Of a stretch of 64,000 nucleotides of DNA, positions 24,225 through 32,688 are shown in pieces. The position numbers and the translations under genes are program-made. This DNA is from Streptomyces sp. Ru73 (GTDB taxonomy: Bacteria; Actinomycetota; Actinomycetes; Streptomycetales; Streptomycetaceae). A model generated the notes under the pieces. The model ran no database searches and had not been told where the DNA came from. It saw only the letters and a program-made list of their open reading frames with translations. The stretch's first letter is position 1. Each line of letters begins with the position of its first letter. The stretch covers positions 62,001-126,000 of the forward strand of contig NZ_PQSQ01000006.1 of NCBI RefSeq assembly GCF_002920575.1, written 5' to 3'.

Positions 24225-25051
24225 GAGACCGCCGCCCGCTTGCCGAGCGTCTCCTCGTCCAGGCCGTACAGCGCGTCCAGGAAGGCGGCGGCGAAGCTGC
24301 CGGGCCCGGCGCTGCGCTCCGCCGCGACCTCGGCGGCCACCGTGTAGACGGCCACGGCGGCGGCCGCGGCGGCGAGCCGGTCACCCTGCGCGGCGGCGTC
24401 CGGCGTGGTCCGCGGGGCGAACGCCGCGAGCACCGCGCCGAGCGCGCAGCCCCCGCCGGTCACCCGGGTCAGCAGCGGGTCCCCGTTGGCGATCCGCACG
24501 GTCCGCTCGCCGTCGGTGAGCAGGTCGACGGCGCCGGACACCGCGACCACGGCACCGGTGGCGCGGGCCAGCTCGCCCGCTGCGGCGGCCGCCGACTCGA
24601 CCTCGTCGGTGGCGTCCACGCCGCGTCCGCCGTCCCCGGTCCCGGCGACCGCGATGATCTCCGAGGCGTTGCCGCGGACGACGGCGGGCCCCTGGGCGAG
24701 CAGCTCCCGGGCCAGCGCGGTGCGTACCGGCAGCGAGCCGACGGCCACCGGGTCCAGCACCCAGGGCGTGCCCGCCGCAGCCGCTCCGGCGACCGCCTCG
24801 GTCATCGCGGCGCGCTGCTCGGCGTGCGGGGTACCCAGGTTGACCAGTACTCCGGAGGCGGCCCCGGCGAACGGTCCGGCCTCCTCGGGAATGTCCACCA
24901 TGGCCGGGGCCGCACCCAGCGCGAGCAGGACGTTGGCCGTGAAGTTGGCGACCACCTGGTTGGTGAGGCACTGCACCAGTGGTGTTTCATGGCGTACGCG
25001 GTTGAGGGCCTGCCAGGTGACGGCGAGCAGGTCGTCGGCCGGACGCGTCAT
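24215..25051 (-). CDS. thiM: Hydroxyethylthiazole kinase ThiM
   Basis: The 278-residue kinase salvages the thiazole moiety of thiamine. Motifs include [48 protein letters not shown] and the catalytic [13 protein letters not shown] near the end. ATG 25051 is preceded by GGAGG at nine bases; a longer start at 25072 would enter the riboswitch. The gene leads a thiM-thiE salvage operon. Confidence 0.96.
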   Translation of the reverse strand: MTRPADDLLAVTWQALNRVRHETPLVQCLTNQVVANFTANVLLALGAAPAMVDIPEEAGPFAGAASGVLVNLGTPHAEQRAAMTEAVAGAAAAGTPWVLDPVAVGSLPVRTALARELLAQGPAVVRGNASEIIAVAGTGDGGRGVDATDEVESAAAAAGELARATGAVVAVSGAVDLLTDGERTVRIANGDPLLTRVTGGGCALGAVLAAFAPRTTPDAAAQGDRLAAAAAAVAVYTVAAEVAAERSAGPGSFAAAFLDALYGLDEETLGKRAAVSWA

Positions 25052-25070
25052 AGGGGCATTCCTCCGTGAC

Positions 25071-25147
25071 ATTCCCTTCGCTGGTGCGATCCAGATCAGG
25101 TTCGACGGGTGTGATCTCAGCCCTTGAGATGGGGCACCCCGTGTCTC
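25071..25147 (-). ncRNA. TPP riboswitch (THI element)
   Basis: Read on the minus strand, the leader has the standard blocks in order: ACGGGGTGCCCC, then GGGCTGAGAT, ACCC, GAACCTGATCTGG, and finally CCAGCGAAGGGAA. These are the conserved P2/J and P4/P5 elements of the thiamine pyrophosphate riboswitch. It ends only about 6 bases before the thiM ribosome site, which suggests control of translation initiation. Confidence 0.96.
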
Positions 25148-25210
25148 GTGTGCCTCACCATGCTACCCGCACCCCGTTCCCGAACCGGAACCCCGACCTC
25201 TGGAATCCCC

Positions 25211-26587
25211 ATGACCATCGAGAGGCCCGTCTTCGACGGGCGCATGCCCGCCGGCGCCGGCGACCTGTCCGTCGAGCGGCACGGCATCGGCCCGGTGCCC
25301 GAGGGCAACCGCTACGGCCGGCCCGGCCGCCTCTTCACCGTCTGGTTCGCGCCCAACCTGACCATGACCGGGGTCTTCACCGGCACCGTGGGCATCGGCC
25401 TCGGGCTCGACTTCTGGACGGCGTTCGCCGCCATGGCGCTCGGCACGCTGCTCGGCGCCGCCCCGTCCGCGTACCTCGGCACCTGGGGAAGCCTCACCGG
25501 CACCGGCCAACTCCCGCTCTCCCGGCTCGCGTTCGGCAACGGCGTCGTACTGCCCGGCGTCCTGCAGTGGCTGTCCTCCATCGCCTGGGACGCGCTCATC
25601 GGGCTCTTCGGCGGGGACGCGCTGGCCCGGCTGCTCGGCTGGCCGTTCTGGCTCGGCGCGCTCACCGTCCTGCTCCTCCAGGGCGTCGTCGGCGTCCTCG
25701 GCTACGAGGCCATCCACCGCCTCCAGACCGTGATGACCTTCGTGCTGGGCGCGGCCTTCCTCGCCCTCAGCGTCAAGCTGCTCGACGGCGTCCCGCTGCC
25801 CTCGGCCGCCACCGCGCACGGCGCCGACCGGGCCGGCGCGTTCCTGCTCACCACCGCCGTCGCGCTGAGCCTGGCGATCTCCTGGGCCCCGTACGCCTCG
25901 GACTTCAGCCGCTACCTGCCGCGCTCGGCGTCCCGGCAGCGGATGTTCTGGTACGCGCTGCTCGGCATGGCCGTCTCCTACCTCTGGGTGCAGACGCTCG
26001 GCCTGTGGGCCGCCGGCCTGTTCACCGAGCAGACGGCGGCGGGCGTGCAGAAGCTGCTCGGCGGCGGCGCGCTGGCCGCCTTCGGGCTGCTGGCCATCGC
26101 CGCCTCCGCGGTGTGCAGCAACGCCATGAACGACTACAGCGGATCGCTGGCCCTGCAGACGGCGGGCGTCCGCATCCCGCGCCCGCTCGCCGCCGCCGTG
26201 GCCGCCGTCCTCGGCTTCCTGCTCGTGCTGTGGATGCACGCCGCCGACACCACGGCCCGCTTCCAGAACGTGCTGCTCTTCGTCGGCTACTGGATCCCCG
26301 GCTTCATCGGCGTCGTCGCGGTCGACTGGCTCGCCCGCGCCAGGGCACGCGGCGGCCGCCCGGTCGACGTGCACGAGGAGTTCGCGCGCCCGCAGCCGTG
26401 GTGGCCGGCGGTCCTGGCCTTCGTCGTGGCCTTCGCCGCGGCCGTGCCCTTCATGGACACCTCGCTGTACGTCGGCCCGGCCGCCGAGGCACTGCACGGC
26501 GCCGACCTGGCGTACTACGTGGCCTTCCTGGTCTCGGTCGCGGTCTACGCACCGCTGCGCCTGCGGAAGTCCGCGGCGCGCGCCTGA
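25211..26587 (+). CDS. NCS1-family permease, possibly CytX-like (hydroxymethylpyrimidine uptake)
   Basis: The 458-residue carrier has about twelve helices. It has NCS1 features: a soluble head EGNRYGRPGRLFTVWFAPN, LGTWGSLTGTGQLPLSRL, and WAPYASDFSRYLPR in the mid-region, as in cytosine and purine permeases. Its position back-to-back with riboswitch-controlled thiM-thiE fits CytX, a predicted importer of the thiamine pyrimidine. No TPP riboswitch is present on its own strand, so the role is inferred from context. Cytosine uptake is the alternative. The ribosome site is weak. Confidence 0.85.
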   Translation: MTIERPVFDGRMPAGAGDLSVERHGIGPVPEGNRYGRPGRLFTVWFAPNLTMTGVFTGTVGIGLGLDFWTAFAAMALGTLLGAAPSAYLGTWGSLTGTGQLPLSRLAFGNGVVLPGVLQWLSSIAWDALIGLFGGDALARLLGWPFWLGALTVLLLQGVVGVLGYEAIHRLQTVMTFVLGAAFLALSVKLLDGVPLPSAATAHGADRAGAFLLTTAVALSLAISWAPYASDFSRYLPRSASRQRMFWYALLGMAVSYLWVQTLGLWAAGLFTEQTAAGVQKLLGGGALAAFGLLAIAASAVCSNAMNDYSGSLALQTAGVRIPRPLAAAVAAVLGFLLVLWMHAADTTARFQNVLLFVGYWIPGFIGVVAVDWLARARARGGRPVDVHEEFARPQPWWPAVLAFVVAFAAAVPFMDTSLYVGPAAEALHGADLAYYVAFLVSVAVYAPLRLRKSAARA

Positions 26588-26612
26588 CACGCGGGCTTCG
26601 CCTTACGAAGCC

Positions 26613-27548
26613 TTACGAACGCAGGGTCTCCGACGGCGAGACCCCGAACCGCCTCCGGTACGCAGCGGCGAACCGCCCGCCGTGGGTGAACCCCCAGCGG
26701 GCGGCCACCTCGGCGACGGTGGCGCCCGCGTCGGGATCGGCCAGCTCCGCGTGCACCCGGTCCAGCCGGATGTCGCGCAGCGTGGCCGTGGGGGAGGCCC
26801 CGACGTACTTCTGGAAGCCCTCCTGCAGCCGTCGCACGCTCACCCCGGCCACCTCCGCCATGTCGGCCGCGGTCCACGGGCGTCCGGGGTCGTCGTGCAG
26901 CTCGTCCAGGATGCGCTTGACGATCCGCGGCCGCAGCGCCGCCCTGGGGTCCTGGTCGGGGACGACCGCGAGGATGAACCCGGTGGTGATCGCGCTGACC
27001 ATTTGGCGCGCCACCAGCTCGCTGGCCAGCATGGCGTCCACCTGGCGCAGGTCGGCGGAGAGCATGCGGACGAAGTGCAGCCAGCTGCGCGCCGCGTCCG
27101 TGCACGGCGCGATCTGCGACGGCAGCGCCCGCGGCCGGGCCGGGGCGGCGAGCACCCGGCCGGTCTCCCGCTCCAGCAGGTCCCGGTCGAACTTCACGCC
27201 GACCACCGTGCAGTCGTGGGACCAGCAGGTGATCGGGGTGCGGGTGTCCGGCGGGAAGATGGTGCCCTCGCCCACGCCTGACACCACCGTCCGCCCGGCG
27301 CTGCGCGACTCCAGGTGGCCGGAGAGCGGCACGTTGACCTCGTACGCGTCCGGGTAGTCGCAGTCGATCGCCACGTCGGCGCCCCAGCCGATCCGCCCGA
27401 GGGTGAGCGGCCCGAGGTCGGTGGTGTGCAGCGAGAGGTTCAGCTCCGGCCCCCGGGACAGCGCCGTCAGCTCGTGCGGGAAGTACGCACTCGTGACGAC
27501 CTCCGCCGCCTCGTCCCAGTCACCGGTCGTCGTCGTGGTGGTCTTCAA
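26613..27548 (-). CDS. AraC-family regulator beside the O-demethylase genes (GcoR-like position)
   Basis: The 311-residue protein has an AraC_binding_2 type sensor (LTALSRGPELNLSLHTTD, PLSGHLESRSAG, GTIFPPDTRTPITCWSHDC) and a C-terminal AraC domain (TAADMAEVAGVSVRRLQEGF, then TVAEVAARWGFTHGGRFAAAY). No ATG fits; TTG 27548 is the only reasonable start before the intergenic DNA, with a weak ribosome site. It is divergent from the P450/reductase pair, the arrangement known for AraC-type GcoR with gcoAB. Activation by an aromatic such as guaiacol is inference. Confidence 0.85.
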   Translation of the reverse strand: MKTTTTTTGDWDEAAEVVTSAYFPHELTALSRGPELNLSLHTTDLGPLTLGRIGWGADVAIDCDYPDAYEVNVPLSGHLESRSAGRTVVSGVGEGTIFPPDTRTPITCWSHDCTVVGVKFDRDLLERETGRVLAAPARPRALPSQIAPCTDAARSWLHFVRMLSADLRQVDAMLASELVARQMVSAITTGFILAVVPDQDPRAALRPRIVKRILDELHDDPGRPWTAADMAEVAGVSVRRLQEGFQKYVGASPTATLRDIRLDRVHAELADPDAGATVAEVAARWGFTHGGRFAAAYRRRFGVSPSETLRS

Positions 27549-27600
27549 CGCCGTCGCACCGCCCTGCCCGTCCTCCGCGAGTGAACGATGTGTAACACGA

Positions 27601-27617
27601 TTCCGGCGTGGCCGGAA
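27601..27617. promoter_or_regulatory. Perfect 17-bp palindrome in the araC/P450 intergenic region
   Basis: TTCCGGC-GTG-GCCGGAA is a perfect inverted repeat 53 bp upstream of the regulator. A smaller one (GTGTAACAC at 27590-27598) lies beside it. Either could be an operator for the divergent promoters, although AraC proteins more often use direct repeats. Confidence 0.4.
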
Positions 27618-27836
27618 AGGGCCGGTGCACCGCCCGGTACGGCCCGTTCCGCGGTGGCGCGGCGCGCCGTCAGGTCCGCCGCGCAATGTGTCTGCGGACC
27701 GCGCCGAGCGGATCGACGGACCCCGCAGGCCCGTGCTCTGCTGCCGCTCACGCCGCAGCCGCCGCTGCCGTACGGCACCCGCGGAGGTGCCCCGGCGGCG
27801 GTCGCGTGACGTTCCCGAGCAGACGGAGGACAGCCC

Positions 27837-29048
27837 ATGAGCGCAATCCCGCAGTGGATCGAAGACATCACCATGGCCGAGCTGGAACGGAATCCGTACC
27901 CGTTCTACGAGCGGCTGCGGGCCGAGGCGCCGCTGGCGTACGTGCCGCTCCTCGGCGCGCACGTCGCCACCACTGCCGAACTGTGCCGGACGGTGGCGAA
28001 CAGCCCCGACTTCGAAGCCGTCATCACCCGGGCCGGCGGGCGCACCTTCGGTCACCCCGCGGTGATCGGCGTGAACGGCGACGTCCACCGGGACCTCCGC
28101 TCCATGGTGGACCCGGCGCTGCAGCCCACCGAGGTCGACCGCTGGGTGGACGAGCTGGTGCGGCCCATCGCGCGGCGCTACGTGGCGGCCATCGAGGACG
28201 CCGGGAAGGCCGAGCTGGTCTCGGAGTTCTGCGAACCGGTCAGCGTGCGCGCCCTCGGCGACCTGCTCGGCCTGAAGGACGTCCCCTCGGACAAGCTGCG
28301 CGAGTGGTTCCACAAGCTCTCGCACTCCTTCACCAACGCCGCGCTGGACGAGAACGGCGAGTTCGCGAACCCGGAGGGATTCGCGGAAGGGGACGCGGCG
28401 AAGGCGGAGATCCGCGCCATCGTGGACCCGCTGATCGACAAGTGGACCGTGCAGCCCGACGACAGCGCCATCTCCCACTGGCTGCACGACGGCATGCCGG
28501 AAGGGCAGGTCAGGGACCGGGAGTACATCTACCCGACGCTCTTCGTGTTCCTGCTGGGCGCGATGCAGGAGCCGGGGCACGCGATGGCCTCCACGCTCGC
28601 CGGGCTGTTCACCCGGCCCGAGCAGTTCGAGGCCGTGGTGGACGAGCCGGGGCTGATCCCGCGTGCCGTCGCCGAGGGCATGCGCTGGACGTCACCGATC
28701 TGGTCGGCGACGGCCCGCACCAACATCCGGGACACCACCGTCGGCGGTGTGTTCCTGCCCAAGGGCTCGACGGTGATGATGGCCTACGGCTCCGCCAACC
28801 ACGACACCGGCGTGTACGAGGCCCCGTCCGCCTACGACCTGACCCGCCCGCCGCTGCCGCACCTCGCCTTCGGCGCCGGCAACCACGCGTGCGCCGGCAT
28901 CTACTTCGCCAACCACGTGTGCCGGATCGGCCTGGAAGAGCTGCTGGAGGCGATCCCCAACCTCGAACGGGACACCGGCGCCGACGTCGAGTTCTGGGGC
29001 TGGGGCTTCCGCGGCCCGACCGCGCTGCACACGGTCTGGGAGGTCTGA
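27837..29048 (+). CDS. gcoA: Aromatic O-demethylase cytochrome P450 (GcoA-like, CYP255 type)
   Basis: The 403-residue P450 has the heme-binding [10 protein letters not shown] with Cys352 as axial ligand, the ExxR in EGMRW, and an unusual I-helix, [13 protein letters not shown], in place of the usual AGxxT. The last 120 residues ([37 protein letters not shown]) agree with my memory of guaiacol O-demethylase GcoA. That enzyme removes the methyl of guaiacol to give catechol and formaldehyde. The reductase gene follows after two bases. A strong GGAGG-like site precedes ATG. No catechol-cleavage genes are in the window. Confidence 0.9.
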   Translation: MSAIPQWIEDITMAELERNPYPFYERLRAEAPLAYVPLLGAHVATTAELCRTVANSPDFEAVITRAGGRTFGHPAVIGVNGDVHRDLRSMVDPALQPTEVDRWVDELVRPIARRYVAAIEDAGKAELVSEFCEPVSVRALGDLLGLKDVPSDKLREWFHKLSHSFTNAALDENGEFANPEGFAEGDAAKAEIRAIVDPLIDKWTVQPDDSAISHWLHDGMPEGQVRDREYIYPTLFVFLLGAMQEPGHAMASTLAGLFTRPEQFEAVVDEPGLIPRAVAEGMRWTSPIWSATARTNIRDTTVGGVFLPKGSTVMMAYGSANHDTGVYEAPSAYDLTRPPLPHLAFGAGNHACAGIYFANHVCRIGLEELLEAIPNLERDTGADVEFWGWGFRGPTALHTVWEV

Positions 29049-29050
29049 GC

Positions 29051-30100
29051 ATGCCGGCACCCACCGAGACGGCGTTCCGGATCACCACGGCCGCGGGCTC
29101 CGAGGTCTCCTGTCGCCCCGGCCAGCCGCTGCTCGACGCCTTCCTGCGGGCCGGCGTCTGGCTGCCCAACTCCTGCAACCAGGGCACCTGCGGCACGTGC
29201 AAGCTGCGCGTGACGTCGGGCCGCGTCGACCACGGCGCCTCGCCCGAGCAGACCCTCCCGGCCGAGGAACGCGCGGCCGGGTACGCGCTGGCCTGCCAGG
29301 CCACGCCCGTCTGCGACACCACCGTCGAACCGCTCACGACCGGCGACGGGACCGCGGCGGGACACGTCCTGAAGGACTTCCTGGGGACCGTCACCGAGGT
29401 CGCGGACATCGCCCGGGACACCCGCCGGATACGGCTGGCGCTCGACGAGCCGCTGGCCTTCTCGGCAGGCCAGTACGCCGAGCTGCGCGTGCCCGGCACC
29501 GGTGCGACCCGTCCGTACTCCATGGCGAGCAGCCCGGCGGACCCCACCGAGCTGGAGTTCCACGTCCGCCGCGAACCCGGCGGGCTCGCCACGGACGGCT
29601 GGCTCTTCGCGACCGTGCGGCCCGGTGACACGGTCGGGCTGACGGGCCCGCTCGGCGACTTCTGCTTCGATCCGGCCGACGACGCCGACGACGCCGAGGG
29701 GATGATCCTGCTGGGCGGCGGTACCGGGCTGGCCCCGCTCAAGTCGATCGCGCGCGCGGCGCTCGGCGCGGACCCGGACCGGGAGATTCACCTGTACCAC
29801 GGGGTGCGCGGCGCGGCCGATCTGTACGACGGGGAATTCTTCGAGGACCTCGCGCGCCGCCACGCCGGCTTCCATTACGTGCCCTGCCTGAGCGCGGAGG
29901 AGTGGGCGGGGCGTACCGGCTATGTGAGCGAGGTGTTCCTGGCGGACTTCCCGGCCTCGTGCCGCGGCTACGCCGGATATCTCTGCGGGCCGCCGCCGAT
30001 GGTGGAGGCGGGAGTGAAGGCGTTCAAGCGGCGCCGGATGGCTCCGCGCCGCATCCACAAGGAGCGTTTCACCCCGGCCGCCGCGCCGCCCGTCCGGTAG
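29051..30100 (+). CDS. gcoB: P450 reductase with ferredoxin, FAD and NAD domains (GcoB-like)
   Basis: The 349-residue protein has, in order, an N-terminal plant-type [2Fe-2S] domain (SCNQGTCGTCKL, then ALACQA), a ferredoxin-reductase FAD domain (RPYSMASSP), and an NAD domain (GGGTGLAPLKS, CGPPPM). This order matches GcoB, the single-protein reductase of aromatic O-demethylases, and passes electrons from NADH to the P450 just upstream. The gene starts two bases after gcoA. A 10-bp hairpin follows the stop. Confidence 0.93.
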   Translation: MPAPTETAFRITTAAGSEVSCRPGQPLLDAFLRAGVWLPNSCNQGTCGTCKLRVTSGRVDHGASPEQTLPAEERAAGYALACQATPVCDTTVEPLTTGDGTAAGHVLKDFLGTVTEVADIARDTRRIRLALDEPLAFSAGQYAELRVPGTGATRPYSMASSPADPTELEFHVRREPGGLATDGWLFATVRPGDTVGLTGPLGDFCFDPADDADDAEGMILLGGGTGLAPLKSIARAALGADPDREIHLYHGVRGAADLYDGEFFEDLARRHAGFHYVPCLSAEEWAGRTGYVSEVFLADFPASCRGYAGYLCGPPPMVEAGVKAFKRRRMAPRRIHKERFTPAAAPPVR

Positions 30101-30124
30101 GAATCCGCCCGGAAAAACAACGAA

Positions 30125-30148
30125 CCCCGGTCGCGCTGGCGGCCGGGG
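30125..30148 (+). terminator. Hairpin terminator after gcoB
   Basis: A 10-bp stem starting CCCCGG, with one U-G pair and a 4-base loop, begins 25 bases past the gcoB stop. Confidence 0.7.
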
Positions 30149-30241
30149 CGGACTTCCGCGTATATTGGGAGTTTCGCGTGCCTGAATGAATCCGGGCAGG
30201 GCGAAGCTAACTAGGGCTATCTTAACCAGGCGGGAGTCGCA

Positions 30242-32560
30242 TTGTCAATCCAGGTGCCGGGCGGAGAATCGGGCGTACGGCCGGACCGGTCCGTCGACGA
30301 GGAGACGCGGCGCGCGGAAATGCGCCGCGAGCAGGAATTCATCGACATGCTCTACGAGCGCCTCGCTGAGCTGCGCGCGGGCGCCGGCGCCACCGTCGAG
30401 GGCGCCCTCGCGGTCGCCGACGCGGGCACGATGCAGGCCCGGCTGGAGCGGGACGTGACCGTCGCCGAGCAGGCCGGACTGCTCGCCGCCTTCGACGCGG
30501 GCGAGCACGGCCTGTGCTTCGGCCGGCTCTCCTTCCGCGACGGCGCCGACCACCACATCGGGCGCATCGGCATCCGGCGCGACGACGCCGACCGCACGCC
30601 GCTGGTCATCGACTGGCGCGCCGATGTGGCGCGCCCCTTCTACCTCGCCACCGGGCACACCCCGATGGGGCTGCGCCGGCGGCGCCACATTTCGACCGAG
30701 GGCCGCCGCGTCACGGCGCTGCACGACGAGATCATGGACCTCGCCGACACGGTGCGCAGCGGCCACGAGGGCACCGACGCCGACACCGTGCTGCTCGCCG
30801 CGCTGGACGCGGCCCGCACCGGCCGGATGCACGACATCGTGCAGACCATCCAGGCCGAGCAGGACCGCATCATCCGCGCCCCGCACCGCGGCGTCATGGT
30901 CGTCGAGGGCGGCCCCGGCACCGGCAAGACCGTCGTCGCGCTGCACCGCGCGGCGTACCTGCTCTACGCACACCGGGAGCTGCTGGCCCGCCGCGCCGTC
31001 CTCATCGTCGGCCCCAACCCGGCGTTCCTCGGCTACATCGGTGAGGTGCTGCCCGCGCTCGGCGAGACCGGCGTACTGCTCGCCTCGCCGGGTGAGCTTT
31101 TCCCGGGCATCACGGCCACCGGCACCGACACGCCCGAGGCCGCCACGGTCAAGGGCAGTGCGGCGATGGCCGACGCGCTGGTCGCGTACGTACGCGACCG
31201 CCAGCGGCTGCCCGAGCCCGGCACCGTCATCCCGCACGACGACGGCGACCTCCTCCTCGACCCGGACATCGTCCTGGAGGCCCGGCACCAGGCACGCGAG
31301 ACGCGGCTGCCGCACAACCTCGCCCGCCCGCACTTCGCCTTCCGGATCATCGACGCGCTGACCGCCCAGCTCGCCGACCGGCTGGGCGCCGACCCGTACG
31401 GCGGCCCGAACTTCCTCGGCCCCGACGACATCGCCCAGCTCGGCAAGGCCGTCGCCGCCAGCCCCGAGGTGCACGCCGCCATCGCCGACCTGTGGCCCGT
31501 GCTCACCCCGCAGGAACTGGTCGCGGACTACCTCGCCGACCCGGTGCACCTGCCCGAGGCCGACGCGGCCGCGATCCGGCGCGCGGGCGGCGAGTGGACC
31601 GCCGCGGACATCGCGCTGCTGGACGAGGCCGCCGAACTCCTCGGCGACGACGACTCCGCCGCGCAGGCCGCGGCCGAGGCGGAGCGCCAGGAGCGGATCG
31701 CGTACGCACAGGGCGTGCTCGACCTCTCGTACGGCTCCCGGACCCAGGAGTTCGAGGACAAGGACGACGAGGAATCGGAGGTGCTGGCCGCGCACGACCT
31801 GGTCGACGCCGAACGCCTCGCCGACCGGCAGGAGGAGGCCGACCACCGCACCGCGGCCGAGCGCGCCGCCGCCGACCGCACCTGGGCCTTCGGCCACATC
31901 ATCGTGGACGAGGCGCAGGAGCTGTCGCCGATGATGTGGCGGCTGCTGATGCGCCGCTGCCCGACCCGCTCGATGACGCTGGTCGGCGACCCGGCGCAGA
32001 CCGCCGAGCCCGGCAGCTGCGGCACGTGGGAGTCGATCCTCGAGCCGTACGTCGGCGACCGCTGGGAGCACGTGCGCCTCGGCGTCAACTACCGCACGCC
32101 CGCCGAGATCATGGAAGTCGCGGCGGCGACGATCCGCGCCGCGTACGCCGGCACCCCGGCCGGCGAAGCCTTCGAACCGCCGCGCTCGGTCCGCTCCACC
32201 GGCGTACCGCCCTGGTCCCGGCGCACCGACGACCTGCCGCGCGCGGTCGCCGAGGCGGTCGCCGAGGAGACCGGTACGGAGGGCCGGCTCGCGGTCATCG
32301 CGCAGCAGCACCACCACGAAGCGCTGCTGGCCGCCCTGCCCGAGGCGTCCGCCGGCCCGGCCCCCGACCTGACCAGCCCGGTCGTGCTGCTGGACCCGCG
32401 GCAGGCCAAGGGGCTCGAGTTCGACACGGTGGTCGTGGCCGAACCGGCCGAGTTCGGCGTGAGCGACCTCTACGTCGCCCTCACCCGGGCCACCCAGCGG
32501 CTGGGCGTCGTGCACACGCAGGCGCTGCCCGCCGGCCTGGAGGGGCTGACGGCACGCTGA
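30242..32560 (+). CDS. HelD-family RNA polymerase-associated ATPase/helicase
   Basis: The 772-residue protein is a UvrD-like HelD. It has a coiled-coil N-terminus (about residues 25-60), Walker A GGPGTGKTVVALHRA near residue 223, Walker B IIVDEAQELSPM near 555, and C-terminal helicase motifs VNYRTP, QAKGLEFDTVVV and YVALTRATQRL. HelD pulls stalled RNA polymerase off DNA. Actinobacterial HelR versions give rifamycin tolerance and are preceded by a rifamycin-associated element, which I could not find here. Translation starts at TTG 30242, with GGGAG a few bases upstream. Confidence 0.92.
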   Translation: MSIQVPGGESGVRPDRSVDEETRRAEMRREQEFIDMLYERLAELRAGAGATVEGALAVADAGTMQARLERDVTVAEQAGLLAAFDAGEHGLCFGRLSFRDGADHHIGRIGIRRDDADRTPLVIDWRADVARPFYLATGHTPMGLRRRRHISTEGRRVTALHDEIMDLADTVRSGHEGTDADTVLLAALDAARTGRMHDIVQTIQAEQDRIIRAPHRGVMVVEGGPGTGKTVVALHRAAYLLYAHRELLARRAVLIVGPNPAFLGYIGEVLPALGETGVLLASPGELFPGITATGTDTPEAATVKGSAAMADALVAYVRDRQRLPEPGTVIPHDDGDLLLDPDIVLEARHQARETRLPHNLARPHFAFRIIDALTAQLADRLGADPYGGPNFLGPDDIAQLGKAVAASPEVHAAIADLWPVLTPQELVADYLADPVHLPEADAAAIRRAGGEWTAADIALLDEAAELLGDDDSAAQAAAEAERQERIAYAQGVLDLSYGSRTQEFEDKDDEESEVLAAHDLVDAERLADRQEEADHRTAAERAAADRTWAFGHIIVDEAQELSPMMWRLLMRRCPTRSMTLVGDPAQTAEPGSCGTWESILEPYVGDRWEHVRLGVNYRTPAEIMEVAAATIRAAYAGTPAGEAFEPPRSVRSTGVPPWSRRTDDLPRAVAEAVAEETGTEGRLAVIAQQHHHEALLAALPEASAGPAPDLTSPVVLLDPRQAKGLEFDTVVVAEPAEFGVSDLYVALTRATQRLGVVHTQALPAGLEGLTAR

Positions 32561-32624
32561 GGACGGGGGCCGGGGCAGCGCATGCCGCCCCGGCCGTCGA
32601 CAGCCGAACCCTCATCCCCCTACC

Positions 32625-32667
32625 CTGTGTTCGTCATTCCGGCCGCTGATCGGAATGACGAACACAG
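32625..32667. promoter_or_regulatory. Perfect 17-bp inverted repeat upstream of the IclR gene
   Basis: Arms CTGTGTTCGTCATTCCG and its exact reverse complement flank a 9-base loop. The element ends 21 bp before the IclR start codon. Its symmetry and TGTTCG/CGAACA core fit an IclR-type operator, so autoregulation is likely. As RNA it would also form a very stable leader hairpin. Confidence 0.65.
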
Positions 32668-32688
32668 TCGGCGCGCGGCGGAGGGTGG

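Noticed and set aside
25071..25211. A TPP riboswitch controlling the permease on the plus strand
   Set aside because: The conserved blocks read in the right order only on the minus strand, towards thiM.
25163..26590. A 475-codon frame antisense to the NCS1 permease
   Set aside because: It is the reverse shadow of a membrane protein gene; the product is charged low-complexity.
30101..30241. Iron box or rifamycin-associated element before the HelD gene
   Set aside because: The best match to an iron box (around 30211-30229) agrees at only about 11 of 19 bases, and no long inverted repeat of the rifamycin type is present.
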